A stretch of 64,000 nt of DNA from JAOEGB01 sp041262585 (lineage in GTDB: Bacteria; Actinomycetota; Actinomycetes; Streptosporangiales; Streptosporangiaceae): contig NZ_JBGCBZ010000011.1 in the NCBI RefSeq assembly GCF_041262585.1, positions 185,377 to 249,376 of the forward strand, written 5' to 3'. The notes beneath the pieces are model-generated. The model was not told the origin of the DNA. It saw only the letters and a program-made list of their open reading frames with translations, and did no database searches. A program made the translations under genes and the position numbers. This document shows positions 41,950 to 49,863 of this stretch, piece by piece (position 1 is the first letter of the stretch; each line of letters begins with the position of its first letter).

Positions 41950-42929
41950 TAGTTGCCCCGGTCGGGCCGCTGCCCGAACGCCTGTCCCGCGGCGGCCGCC
42001 AGGCGGAGGTACGCGCCTCGGGTGGTGGGCCGCAGCCGGGAGAGATCGACCTCGGCGCCCTCCTTGAGATGCGGGTCGTACGGCACGCGGACGACGGCCC
42101 GGCACCGCGTCGCGAAGTGCCGCTCCAGCAGGTCGACGTCGACGTGCGACTTGGGCTCCACGGCGTTCAGCACGACGATGGCGTTCTTGACGAGGCTTCC
42201 GTAGCCGTGGGCGGTGAGCCAGTCCAGCGTGGCGGCGGCCGAGCTCGCGCCGTCGACCGCGACCAGGCTGACCAGCACGATCTGGTCGGCCAGCTCCAGG
42301 GTCGCGCCCATGGCTCCGTGCAACAGGCCGGTCCCGCAGTCGGTGATGCAGATCGAGTAGTAGCGCTCGATCAGCCCGGCGACCGTGCGGTAGTCCTCCG
42401 CGTTGAACGCCTCGCTGACGGCGGGGTCGGTGTCGGACGCCAGCACCTCCAGCCGGGCGGGCGACTGCGAGGTGAAGGCACGGGCGTCGGCATAGCGGAC
42501 GATGTGCGGCGCTTCGGCGAGCAGCGTACGGATGGTCGCGGCCGTTTCGGACTTGACCTTGATGCCGAGAGTCCCCCGGTCCGGGTTGGCGTCGATCGCG
42601 ATCACCCGGTCGCCCCGGAGGGAGGCGAGCGTGTTGCCGAGCGCGGCGGTCGTCGTGGTCTTGCCCACGCCGCCCTTGAGGCTCATGACGGCGATGCGGT
42701 GGTGGCCGCTCGCCACGGGCGTCTGAGCCTGGGCGATCAGCGTACGGCGCTCCAGCTCGGCGGACGACTCCGCAGGAATGATCTTTCCGCCGGAGAGCTG
42801 GTAGACGAGCCGCCTCCACCCGCCCGCGGGCTCCGCACGCCGGTTGATGAGCAGATGCTCCGCCGTGAGGGGCGCCGACTCGGGGAATTGGTCGGCCGGA
42901 ACGGACACTGGAGAGTCGATCTCTGTCAT
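41949..42929 (-). CDS. MinD/ParA-family ATPase
   Basis: This 326-aa P-loop ATPase shows a deviant Walker A motif (VMSLKGGVGKTTTTAALGNT, residues ~81-100), ALD-type switch AIDANPDRGTLG and a conserved ICITDCGTG strand. The N-terminal 60 residues (GWRRLVYQLSGGKIIP) are typical of the actinobacterial ParA-like proteins linked to secretion or surface loci (EspI-like) rather than chromosome partition; no parB or parS pair is present here. ATG 42929 has an AAAGGA-type site. It is co-directional with the 619-aa sigma-like protein gene (41-bp gap) and coupled to the membrane protein gene downstream. Confidence 0.88.
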   Translation of the reverse strand: MTEIDSPVSVPADQFPESAPLTAEHLLINRRAEPAGGWRRLVYQLSGGKIIPAESSAELERRTLIAQAQTPVASGHHRIAVMSLKGGVGKTTTTAALGNTLASLRGDRVIAIDANPDRGTLGIKVKSETAATIRTLLAEAPHIVRYADARAFTSQSPARLEVLASDTDPAVSEAFNAEDYRTVAGLIERYYSICITDCGTGLLHGAMGATLELADQIVLVSLVAVDGASSAAATLDWLTAHGYGSLVKNAIVVLNAVEPKSHVDVDLLERHFATRCRAVVRVPYDPHLKEGAEVDLSRLRPTTRGAYLRLAAAAGQAFGQRPDRGN

Positions 42930-42970
42930 GGCGAGGGGGTCCTTTCACAGAGCACGGATGACATGGGCTG

Positions 42971-44830
42971 TCAGCAGGTGCGCCACCGCACCGTCGTGGT
43001 GCTCTCGCCGCGGGGTCCGTGCAGGACCAACGGGGTCGTGACGGGGGCGGGCACGCCGCACCAGTAGCGCACCCGGAGGGCGCGCACGCTGATCACGTCG
43101 GTGTGTCCGGGCTTCAGGGTGCCGCTGGACGGCTTGACGGCCAGGCCGTGGGCCGTTATCCGCCACTCCAGGGGCTTCTCGGCCGCCGTCAGCGTGATGC
43201 TGCCCCGGCCGAAGTCGTCGAGCGTGACGACCGTCGGCACCTGAACCCCGCCGACGACCTGGCTCTGCGGCGCGGGGCTTCCGCCCTGCGCGGGGACGCT
43301 CGGCTGCGCGGTCACGCTCACCCGGCCCGGAATGGCGGTCTGCCCGGGAATGGTGGTCTGCCCGGGAATGGTGGCCTGGGTGACGGAGGACTCGAGAGAT
43401 CGCGCGGGTTCCCGTGTCTGTGCGGCCGGGCTCAGGAGGTTGATCCCCGCGAGTGTGCCCGCCGCGCCCGCGACGACCACGATGATGATCCTGAGGGTGG
43501 TGGTGCGGATCAGCGCCCCAGCTTTTGTGAAGACCTCCGCGATCCGGACCGTCACCCCGATGCGGTGCACGCCGGGCCTGTCGCCGAAGTCCCCCATGTC
43601 ACCGAAATGCCCATCGCGGAAGTCGCGGTCGCCGGGCGGCGTGGTCTGGGCGGCGTCGCCCCCGCGGGCGAGAGCCTCACGCGCGTAGATCTGGGACATC
43701 AGCGCGTCATAGAGCGGGGTGTCGTGCCCGGAGGCAGCCGGCGGGTCCGCCGGGTGCACCGGACCGGCCGGTCCCGTTCCCTCCGGGGCACTGTCCGGAC
43801 GCGGCCTCTCGGGAGGGCTTGCCGTACGGGCGCGGTCTGTGGGGGGCGGCACGGGCCGCACGGAGGCGGGAGGCGGTGTGACCGCGGGCCGCACGGAGGC
43901 GGGAGGCGGTGTGACCGCGGGCCGCACGGAGGCGGGAGGCGGTGTGACCGCGGGCCGCGCGGGCCGCGCGGAGGCGGGAGGCGGTGTGACCGTGGGCGGC
44001 GCGAGCGGCTTGGTCTCCTCGGGCGCGATCAAGCCGGCGTCGACCGGGGCGGAGAGCGGCATGCCGAACGACGAGGGGGGCCGGTGAACGCGTGCCGGGA
44101 GCGTGCCAACATCGGGGAGCGAATCGAGGAGACGCCGCCTGACCTCGGGCGTCAGGCCGGAGATCGGGGGATGCGAGAGGATCTGCGGCACCGTGTACCG
44201 GATGTTGATGGGCCGGTTGCACACGACGCACTTGACGATGTGCGACAGCAGGGCCGCCCGGGCGGCGCTGGAGTCGCCCGCGGTCCGCCCTCCGGGCTCG
44301 TCAGGGAACAGATCGGACACCAACGGCACGAGGTCGGGGCAGATGGGACGGCCGCGGGCGATGCTGTCCAGTCCGCTCACGAGGATCTCCACCACGTCCT
44401 GCGTGCGGGTGACCAGCCTGCCGAGCTCGCGCACGGGCAGGGACAGGACATACGACAGATCCCGCAGCGGTAACTCGTGGCGGTACAGCAGGCGCAGCGT
44501 TTCGGCGCCGAGCGGATCGACGAGCGTCCAGGCGCGCCACACCGCGCCGTCGTCGGGGGCGCCGGGTCCCGGACCGGGCCGGTACCCGTCCCGGCCGCCG
44601 GAGCCGCACTCGCGCCGGAGCACGGCGAGCAGCCACGCCCGGTCCGTCACGTGCGCGGGCGGCGCCTGGACACTGCAGGCGCTCAGGGCGGCGCTGACCG
44701 CCGCGAGCATGCGCGCGTCGTCAAGGTGGTAGGACGCGTAGTCCACCAGATGAGCGCCGTGTTCGTTCACCCAGGCCATCCCCCGGCCGGGGTCGAGCGC
44801 GATGTCCCCCGTACCGGTGGGCGCGCTCAT
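42971..44830 (-). CDS. sigma-like / ZAS zinc-finger / transmembrane / extracellular fusion protein
   Basis: This 619-aa multidomain protein has the following layout. Residues ~20-75 resemble a degenerate sigma region 2. Residues ~103-145 (DPLGAETLRLLYRHELPLRDLSYVL, then LSLPVRELGRLV) match sigma-70 region 4. Residues 197-204 give the anti-sigma zinc motif H-x3-C-x2-C (HIVKCVVC). A proline-rich linker (~275-340) has four TPPPASVRPAV repeats. One TM helix lies at ~445-466, and a beta-rich ectodomain at ~525-619. This looks like a sigma factor and its ZAS anti-sigma fused and tethered to the membrane. DNA binding is unproven, and no Shine-Dalgarno precedes the ATG. It heads the operon with the ParA-like ATPase. 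Confidence 0.7.
   Translation of the reverse strand: MSAPTGTGDIALDPGRGMAWVNEHGAHLVDYASYHLDDARMLAAVSAALSACSVQAPPAHVTDRAWLLAVLRRECGSGGRDGYRPGPGPGAPDDGAVWRAWTLVDPLGAETLRLLYRHELPLRDLSYVLSLPVRELGRLVTRTQDVVEILVSGLDSIARGRPICPDLVPLVSDLFPDEPGGRTAGDSSAARAALLSHIVKCVVCNRPINIRYTVPQILSHPPISGLTPEVRRRLLDSLPDVGTLPARVHRPPSSFGMPLSAPVDAGLIAPEETKPLAPPTVTPPPASARPARPAVTPPPASVRPAVTPPPASVRPAVTPPPASVRPVPPPTDRARTASPPERPRPDSAPEGTGPAGPVHPADPPAASGHDTPLYDALMSQIYAREALARGGDAAQTTPPGDRDFRDGHFGDMGDFGDRPGVHRIGVTVRIAEVFTKAGALIRTTTLRIIIVVVAGAAGTLAGINLLSPAAQTREPARSLESSVTQATIPGQTTIPGQTAIPGRVSVTAQPSVPAQGGSPAPQSQVVGGVQVPTVVTLDDFGRGSITLTAAEKPLEWRITAHGLAVKPSSGTLKPGHTDVISVRALRVRYWCGVPAPVTTPLVLHGPRGESTTTVRWRTC
43858..43995 (-). repeat. 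33-bp in-frame tandem repeat encoding Pro-rich units
   Basis: Three identical consecutive 33-bp units (starting 43858, 43891 and 43924) and a degenerate fourth encode repeated TPPPASVRPAV in the linker of the sigma-like membrane protein. A separate 18-bp repeat at about 43323-43378 encodes TIPGQ units just outside its TM helix. Confidence 0.9.
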
Positions 44831-45308
44831 GAGCGAGGAGGGGGAGTCAGGGCGGTTTGGATGTCATGTTCGGCCAGAGCATCACTGCGACTATGGGGTC
44901 GCACTTGCCTATCTGGAAATCCTGATGCATACCGATACATAGAACGAGATCTTAGACTGACGGCCAACTGTTGGGAAGGAAAGGAACCAGCGAAGTCATC
45001 ACTCGATGATAAACATCGAAAATTGCTATACGGCCCGTCCGAAACTCCTATTTAGCGGCGTAGATATTACCGTCAGCGGGGGCCTCTCTAGAGAGATTCG
45101 GACGGTCATGTCGGGATTTATAACCATACCGATGAGCTGGGGCTACGTACGCCGGCGCCCGGGGTGCCCGCCGACGCCGGACCCATAGTGATTTCCAATC
45201 TTCACTTTGCCCAAACCTGCCGTCCCACATCTCGACGTGAATGGCTTTCATATCCGCGGCCGTTCGCTCTCCGGAGCATTTCCACACCCTTTCTGGAGGA
45301 TTACCGGG
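44831..45308. other. lower-GC intergenic regulatory region, no convincing gene
   Basis: This ~480-bp gap between the divergent sigma-like gene and the photolyase is visibly less GC-rich than its surroundings. It contains the 12-bp palindrome ctctctagagag (45084-45095), flanked by 9-bp inverted arms ccgtccgaa (45035-45043) and ttcggacgg (45097-45105). A tcgatg/catcga pair (45003-45019) and an unused GGAAGGAAAGG Shine-Dalgarno-like run near 44974 are also present. Two short frames (60 and 79 aa) lack support. It probably holds the promoters of both flanking units. Confidence 0.55.
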
Positions 45309-45344
45309 ATGCGAACGGCGACACCTCGTGATCCCGTTCGATGA
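45309..45344 (+). other. possible 11-codon leader ORF before the photolyase
   Basis: GGAGG (45295-45299) sits 9 nt before ATG 45309, which opens an 11-codon frame (MRTATPRDPVR). Its TGA overlaps the in-frame upstream ATG (45341) of the photolyase reading frame. It may be a leader peptide allowing translational coupling, or a chance frame. Confidence 0.35.
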
Positions 45345-45457
45345 ACTCCAGACGCCTGCCGCGCCGACTGCCCGGGCGTCGTGCGCATAGAAGGGGCGGT
45401 GGCCCGGAGAGGACCGCCCCGCAACCGTCCGGCGGCCTCCCCACGAACAAGCAAGAT

Positions 45458-46750
45458 GTGGAAACGGTCATCGTGCTGTTCACCAGAGACCTCCGGGTGC
45501 ACGATCACCCGGCGCTCGCGGAGGCCTGCGAACAGGCCCGGCAGGTCGTGCCGCTGTTCGTCATCGACCCCGCCATCCGGCCCCGGCATCGCGCGGACTT
45601 CCTCCACGAGGCCCTGCACGACCTCCGCTCCGCGCTGCTCCAGCGCGGCGGAGACCTGGTCGTACGGCGGGGCGACCCGGTGGCCGAGGCGATCAAGCTC
45701 GCGGGTGAGGTCTCCGCGTCCGGGATCTGGGCGAGCGGAGACGTCAGCGCGTTCGCCCGGCGGCGCGAGCGGCGGCTCGCGGAGGCGTGTGCGGCCCACC
45801 GGCTGGACTTCCGGCTGTTCCCCGGTGTGACGGTGATGCCGCCGACCGGACTGCTACCCGCCGGAGGCACCCACTACCGGGTCTTCACCCCCTACTGGCG
45901 GGTCTGGTCCGAGGCGCGCAAGCGGCCGGTGCTCGACCCGCCCGCGAAGGTCCGGCTCCCCGCCGGCGTCGACCCCGGCCCGCTTCCCAGCGTGCCGCGG
46001 GAGCCGTACGGCCTGCTCAGGGGCGGCGAGACGGCAGGGCGGCGACGTCTCGCCGAGTGGCTGGAGCGCGGGCTGGCCGACTACGGCGACGGCCGCGACC
46101 GCGTGGCGGACCGCACGTCGCTCCTGAGCGCCTACCTGCGGTTCGGATGCGTGTCGCCGTCGGAGGTGGTCGCGCGGGCCGCCCGCCTGCCCGGAGCCGA
46201 GGCGTACGTCAGGCAGCTCTGCTGGCGGGACTTCTACTACCAGGTCGCGTACGCGTTCCCCGAGTTGCCGAGGCGCGACTACCGGCCTCGTGACGTGGAC
46301 TGGAAGGACGACGAGCCGAGCGCCGAAGCCTGGCGGGAGGGCATGACGGGCGTCCCCATCGTGGACGCCGGGATGCGCCAGCTCCGCGCGGAGGGCTGGA
46401 TGCACAACCGCCTGCGGCTGATCGTCGGGTCCTACCTGACAAAACGGCTCAAGATCCATTGGCGGGTGGGCCTGGACCACTTCGACGACCTGCTCCTCGA
46501 CGCCGACATCCCGAACAACTCCGGCAACTGGCAGTGGGTGGCCGGCACCGGCAACGACACCCGGCCGAATCGCGTGCTCAACCCCATCCGCCAGGCCAGG
46601 AAGCTCGACCCGGACGGCGTGTACGTCCGGCGGTACGTCCCGGAGCTGGCGGACCTTCCCGCACCGGCCGTCCATGAGCCGTGGAAGCATGCCCCCTCGG
46701 TGCGGGGCTATCCCGCGCCGATCTTCGGCGACGTGCCGCTCATCACCTGA
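45458..46750 (+). CDS. phr: deoxyribodipyrimidine photolyase (cryptochrome/photolyase family)
   Basis: This ~430-aa FAD enzyme uses light to split cyclobutane pyrimidine dimers. Its N-terminal antenna domain begins VIVLFTRDLRVHDHPALAEAC. The C-terminal FAD domain contains the core GVPIVDAGMRQLRAEGWMHNRLRLIVGSYLTKRL and IPNNSGNWQWVAGTGNDTRPNRVLNP. The start is uncertain: GTG 45458 gives the canonical N terminus, while ATG 45341 would add ~39 Arg/Pro-rich residues and could be coupled to the leader ORF. It is convergent with the formaldehyde dehydrogenase gene (28-bp gap). Confidence 0.94.
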   Translation: METVIVLFTRDLRVHDHPALAEACEQARQVVPLFVIDPAIRPRHRADFLHEALHDLRSALLQRGGDLVVRRGDPVAEAIKLAGEVSASGIWASGDVSAFARRRERRLAEACAAHRLDFRLFPGVTVMPPTGLLPAGGTHYRVFTPYWRVWSEARKRPVLDPPAKVRLPAGVDPGPLPSVPREPYGLLRGGETAGRRRLAEWLERGLADYGDGRDRVADRTSLLSAYLRFGCVSPSEVVARAARLPGAEAYVRQLCWRDFYYQVAYAFPELPRRDYRPRDVDWKDDEPSAEAWREGMTGVPIVDAGMRQLRAEGWMHNRLRLIVGSYLTKRLKIHWRVGLDHFDDLLLDADIPNNSGNWQWVAGTGNDTRPNRVLNPIRQARKLDPDGVYVRRYVPELADLPAPAVHEPWKHAPSVRGYPAPIFGDVPLIT

Positions 46751-46778
46751 CGCCGTCGCCTGACACCGTCGAGGGGAG

Positions 46779-47996
46779 TCAGGTGGCAAGCGCCCCGTGG
46801 GGGTCGAGGACGTACTTGCGCGCGGCCCCCTTGTCGAACTCCTCGTAGCCCCTGGGCGCCTGGTCGAGCGGCATGGTGGTGGCGTTGACCGCCTCGGCGA
46901 TGTGCACGCGGTCGGTCAGGATCGCCATCATCAGCCTGCGGTTGTAGCGCATGACGGGACACTGTCCGGTGAAGAACGAGTGCGCCTTCGCCCAGCCGAG
47001 GCCCAGCCTGATCGACAGCGACCCCTGCTTGGCGGCCTCGTCCGCGGCCCCCGGGTCACCGGTGACGTAGAGGCCGGGGATGCCCAGCCTGCCGCCCGCC
47101 CGGGTGGTCTCCATCAGCGAGTTCAGCACGGTGGCGGGCCGTTCCCGCTGCGCGTCGGCCCCATGGCCGCGGGCCTCGAAGCCGACCGCGTCCACCCCGC
47201 AGTCGACCTCGGGAATGCCGAGGATCTGCTCGATCTGGTCTCTCGGGTGCCCCTCCGCCACGTTTACGGTCTCGCAGCCGAAGCTCCGGGCCTGGGCGAG
47301 GCGTTGCTCGTTCAGGTCACCGACGATCACGACGGCGGCGCCCAGGAGCAGGGCAGAGGCGGCCGCCGCCAGCCCCACGGGCCCCGCGCCGGCGATGTAG
47401 ACGGTCGAACCCGTCGTCACCCCCGCCGTGACGCACCCGTGGTAACCGGTCGGGAAGATGTCCGCGAGCATGGCCAGGTCGAGGATCTTCTCCATCGCCT
47501 GGTCCCTGTCGGGGAACCTGAGCAGGTTCCAGTCGGCGTAGGGCGTGAGCACGTACTCCGCCTGGCCTCCGGGCCACCCGCCCATGTCCACGTACCCGTA
47601 CGCCCCGCCGGGCTGCTGCGGGTTGACGTGCTCGCAGATGTGGGTGTTGCCCTCCTTGCAGTTGCGGCAGCGCCCGCAGGCGATGTTGAACGGCACGGAC
47701 ACCAGGTCACCGACCTTGATGATCTCCACATCGGGGCCGATATCCACGACCTCACCGGTGATCTCGTGGCCGAGGACGAGACCGGGAGGCGCGGTGGTAC
47801 GGCCGCGCACCATGTGCTGGTCACTGCCGCAGATGTTGGTCGCGATGGGCTTGACGATCGCGCCGTGCCTGACCTTGCGGCCCACGTTGGCCGGGGGCAC
47901 GCCCGGCCCTTCCTTCAGCTCGAACTCGGGATAGTCGGTGTCGGCGACCTCGACTTTTCCCGGCCCCTGATAGACGACAGCCTTGTTGCCCGGCAT
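46779..47996 (-). CDS. fdhA: glutathione-independent NAD-dependent formaldehyde dehydrogenase
   Basis: This 405-aa zinc-containing medium-chain dehydrogenase of the Pseudomonas FdhA type oxidises formaldehyde to formate with NAD+ and needs no added thiol. It has the catalytic-zinc region NICGSDQHMVRGR with GHEITGEV, the structural zinc cysteines in CGRCRNCKEGNTHIC, the coenzyme loop AGAGPVGLAAAASALLLGA, and the FdhA-specific long insertion around DAQRERPATVLNSLM. ATG 47996 has an AAGGAGG ribosome site. It lies next to the selenoprotein formate-dehydrogenase module, so formaldehyde to formate to CO2 is a likely local pathway. Confidence 0.95.
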   Translation of the reverse strand: MPGNKAVVYQGPGKVEVADTDYPEFELKEGPGVPPANVGRKVRHGAIVKPIATNICGSDQHMVRGRTTAPPGLVLGHEITGEVVDIGPDVEIIKVGDLVSVPFNIACGRCRNCKEGNTHICEHVNPQQPGGAYGYVDMGGWPGGQAEYVLTPYADWNLLRFPDRDQAMEKILDLAMLADIFPTGYHGCVTAGVTTGSTVYIAGAGPVGLAAAASALLLGAAVVIVGDLNEQRLAQARSFGCETVNVAEGHPRDQIEQILGIPEVDCGVDAVGFEARGHGADAQRERPATVLNSLMETTRAGGRLGIPGLYVTGDPGAADEAAKQGSLSIRLGLGWAKAHSFFTGQCPVMRYNRRLMMAILTDRVHIAEAVNATTMPLDQAPRGYEEFDKGAARKYVLDPHGALAT

Positions 47997-48057
47997 GACG
48001 GCGCCTCCTTGCGAGCACGCGGCAGGCCGCCATCGCGACCCCCGGCGACGATGGCTC

Positions 48058-49863
48058 TCAACCGACCATATACCCGGTCTGACCAGGTGAAAGGCTCCGG
48101 CATCTGCGGTGGGCGTCGTCGACCCGCTCGGTGATCCCCTTGCGGTCGAGGTGCTCCAGCAGGGGCACCGCGACCCTGCGGCTCGTCTTCAGGGCGGTTC
48201 TGGCCTCACTGACCGTGAACGGCTGGGGCAGCCGGGCCAGCAACGCCGCCGCCCGGACATCCGCCCCCGGCAGCAGCACGATCCCGTCGGCTATGCGCAG
48301 CAGGGCCCCGGCCCGTACGGCTGCCGCCAGCTCGCGAGGTCCAAGCCCCAGCTCTGCCAGCCGTACGGCCTCCGGCGCGAGGAAGGGATGGGCGGACAGC
48401 TCCGGCGCGAGCCGCTGGACCGCACGCGCGACCGGGGGCGGCAGATCGGACGGCCCGCTGACGATCCGGCCGTCGGCGACGGTCAACGGGGGGCGCACGA
48501 GCGCCGTGACGAGCCGCCGGTCGGGGAGGTCCAGCTCGTGCCGGGCGATCTCCAGCGGCATCCCCGGCTCCAAGGGGTGTTCGGCGGCGTATCGTCGCAC
48601 GACCTCGGGAAGCCGCTCTCCCAGGCTCGACCAGTAGGCGGGGTCGGCATGCCAGTCAGCACACACCGGACGGCCCAAGGGGACGCCGCAGCCCATGGCC
48701 GCCAGTTCCTCGGCCCGCAGCAGCCGGTGAGCGCGTAGCAGGGACGCGGCATCCGGCGCGGCCGTCTCCAACGCGGCGGCCCGCTCCCGCGCCGCTCCCC
48801 TCCGGCGCAGCTCGGGCGGCCGCATGTCGAGAACGCTCGCCCCGGCAAGCACCCGTGTCGCGTGTCCAAGGTCATGGCGGCGGGGGTCACGGCCGGGGTC
48901 GCGTAGCAGGAGCACGTCTCCCAGGTGCAGCGGAAGCGGCCGGGCCAGGCGCAGCCGCGCCACGTCGCCGCCCAGTGGACGGACCGCGCACCCCACCGAC
49001 GCCGACCCGATGTGCACGGTCAGCCGCTGGGGCACAGAGCCGTCCGCGTCCCGCGCCGGGGTGAGCCGCACGTCCACCAGGTCGGTGAAGGTCCAGCCGC
49101 CCGGCGTGACCAGGGCGTGGCCGCGCTCGGGCGCCACCCGGCCGCGCAGGTTGAGGGCCACCCTCACCGCACCGGTCACGGAGGTCACCGGCTCCTTCAG
49201 GGACTCCATCGCCCGGACGCGCATCGGCTCGCCGTCCAGCGCGAGCTCGTCGCCGACCTCGATCCGGCCGGCGGGGAGCGTCCCGGTGACCACCGTCCCG
49301 CTGCCGTGGACGCTGAACACCCGGTCGATCCAGAGCCGCACCGGCGCCTCGGGATCGGGCGCCGGAAGGGCGGCGACCAGCCGGTCCAGCGCCTCCCGCA
49401 GCTCGCCGAGCCCCTGACCGGTTCGCCCGCTCACCGCCAGCGCCTCCGCCTGGCCGAGACCGCTCTCGGCGAGGCGGGCGCGCGCCTGGTTCATCGCCGG
49501 CGCGGGGTCGGCCAGGTCGGCACGGGTCACCACCAGCAGGCCCAGCCGTACGCCGAGGGTCTCCAGAGCGACCAGGTGCTCCTCGGACTGGGGCATCCAG
49601 CCCTCGTCGGCGGCCACGACGAACATGACGGCGGGCACGGGACCGACCCCGGCGAGCATCGTGCCGAGGAACCGCTCGTGCCCCGGAACGTCGACGAAGG
49701 CCACCCGTTCGCCGGAGGACAGGGCCGTCCAGGCGTAGCCGAGCTCGATCGTCAGCCCACGCCGCCGCTCCTCCTCCAGCCGGTCCGGCTCCATGCCGGT
49801 GAGCGCCCGCACGAGGGTGGACTTGCCGTGGTCGACGTGGCCCGCCGTCGCGACGACCTGCAT
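48058..49863 (-). CDS. selB: selenocysteine-specific elongation factor SelB
   Basis: This 601-aa translation factor brings Sec-tRNA(Sec) to UGA codons marked by a SECIS. The N-terminal GTPase domain has G1 TAGHVDHGKSTLVRALTG, G3 DVPGHERF and G4 VTRAD. Translation-factor beta-barrels follow (VFSVHGSGTVVTGTL), and the C-terminal ~230 residues are the winged-helix repeats that bind SECIS RNA (FTVSEARTALKTSRRVAVPLLEHLDRKGITER at the end). ATG 49863 overlaps the selA stop (TGATG), so the genes are coupled. Its target is presumably the formate dehydrogenase encoded at 54732-57908. Confidence 0.97.
   Translation of the reverse strand: MQVVATAGHVDHGKSTLVRALTGMEPDRLEEERRRGLTIELGYAWTALSSGERVAFVDVPGHERFLGTMLAGVGPVPAVMFVVAADEGWMPQSEEHLVALETLGVRLGLLVVTRADLADPAPAMNQARARLAESGLGQAEALAVSGRTGQGLGELREALDRLVAALPAPDPEAPVRLWIDRVFSVHGSGTVVTGTLPAGRIEVGDELALDGEPMRVRAMESLKEPVTSVTGAVRVALNLRGRVAPERGHALVTPGGWTFTDLVDVRLTPARDADGSVPQRLTVHIGSASVGCAVRPLGGDVARLRLARPLPLHLGDVLLLRDPGRDPRRHDLGHATRVLAGASVLDMRPPELRRRGAARERAAALETAAPDAASLLRAHRLLRAEELAAMGCGVPLGRPVCADWHADPAYWSSLGERLPEVVRRYAAEHPLEPGMPLEIARHELDLPDRRLVTALVRPPLTVADGRIVSGPSDLPPPVARAVQRLAPELSAHPFLAPEAVRLAELGLGPRELAAAVRAGALLRIADGIVLLPGADVRAAALLARLPQPFTVSEARTALKTSRRVAVPLLEHLDRKGITERVDDAHRRCRSLSPGQTGYMVG

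Noticed and set aside
41949..42929. Chromosome-partitioning ParA
   Set aside because: No parB, no true parS and no origin genes are nearby; the N-terminal extension and neighbours fit a secretion/surface-linked MinD-like ATPase.
45006..45287. Small frames of 60 aa (plus) and 79 aa (minus) in the low-GC gap
   Set aside because: Neither has a well-spaced ribosome site, recognisable domain or GC3 bias; the area looks regulatory.
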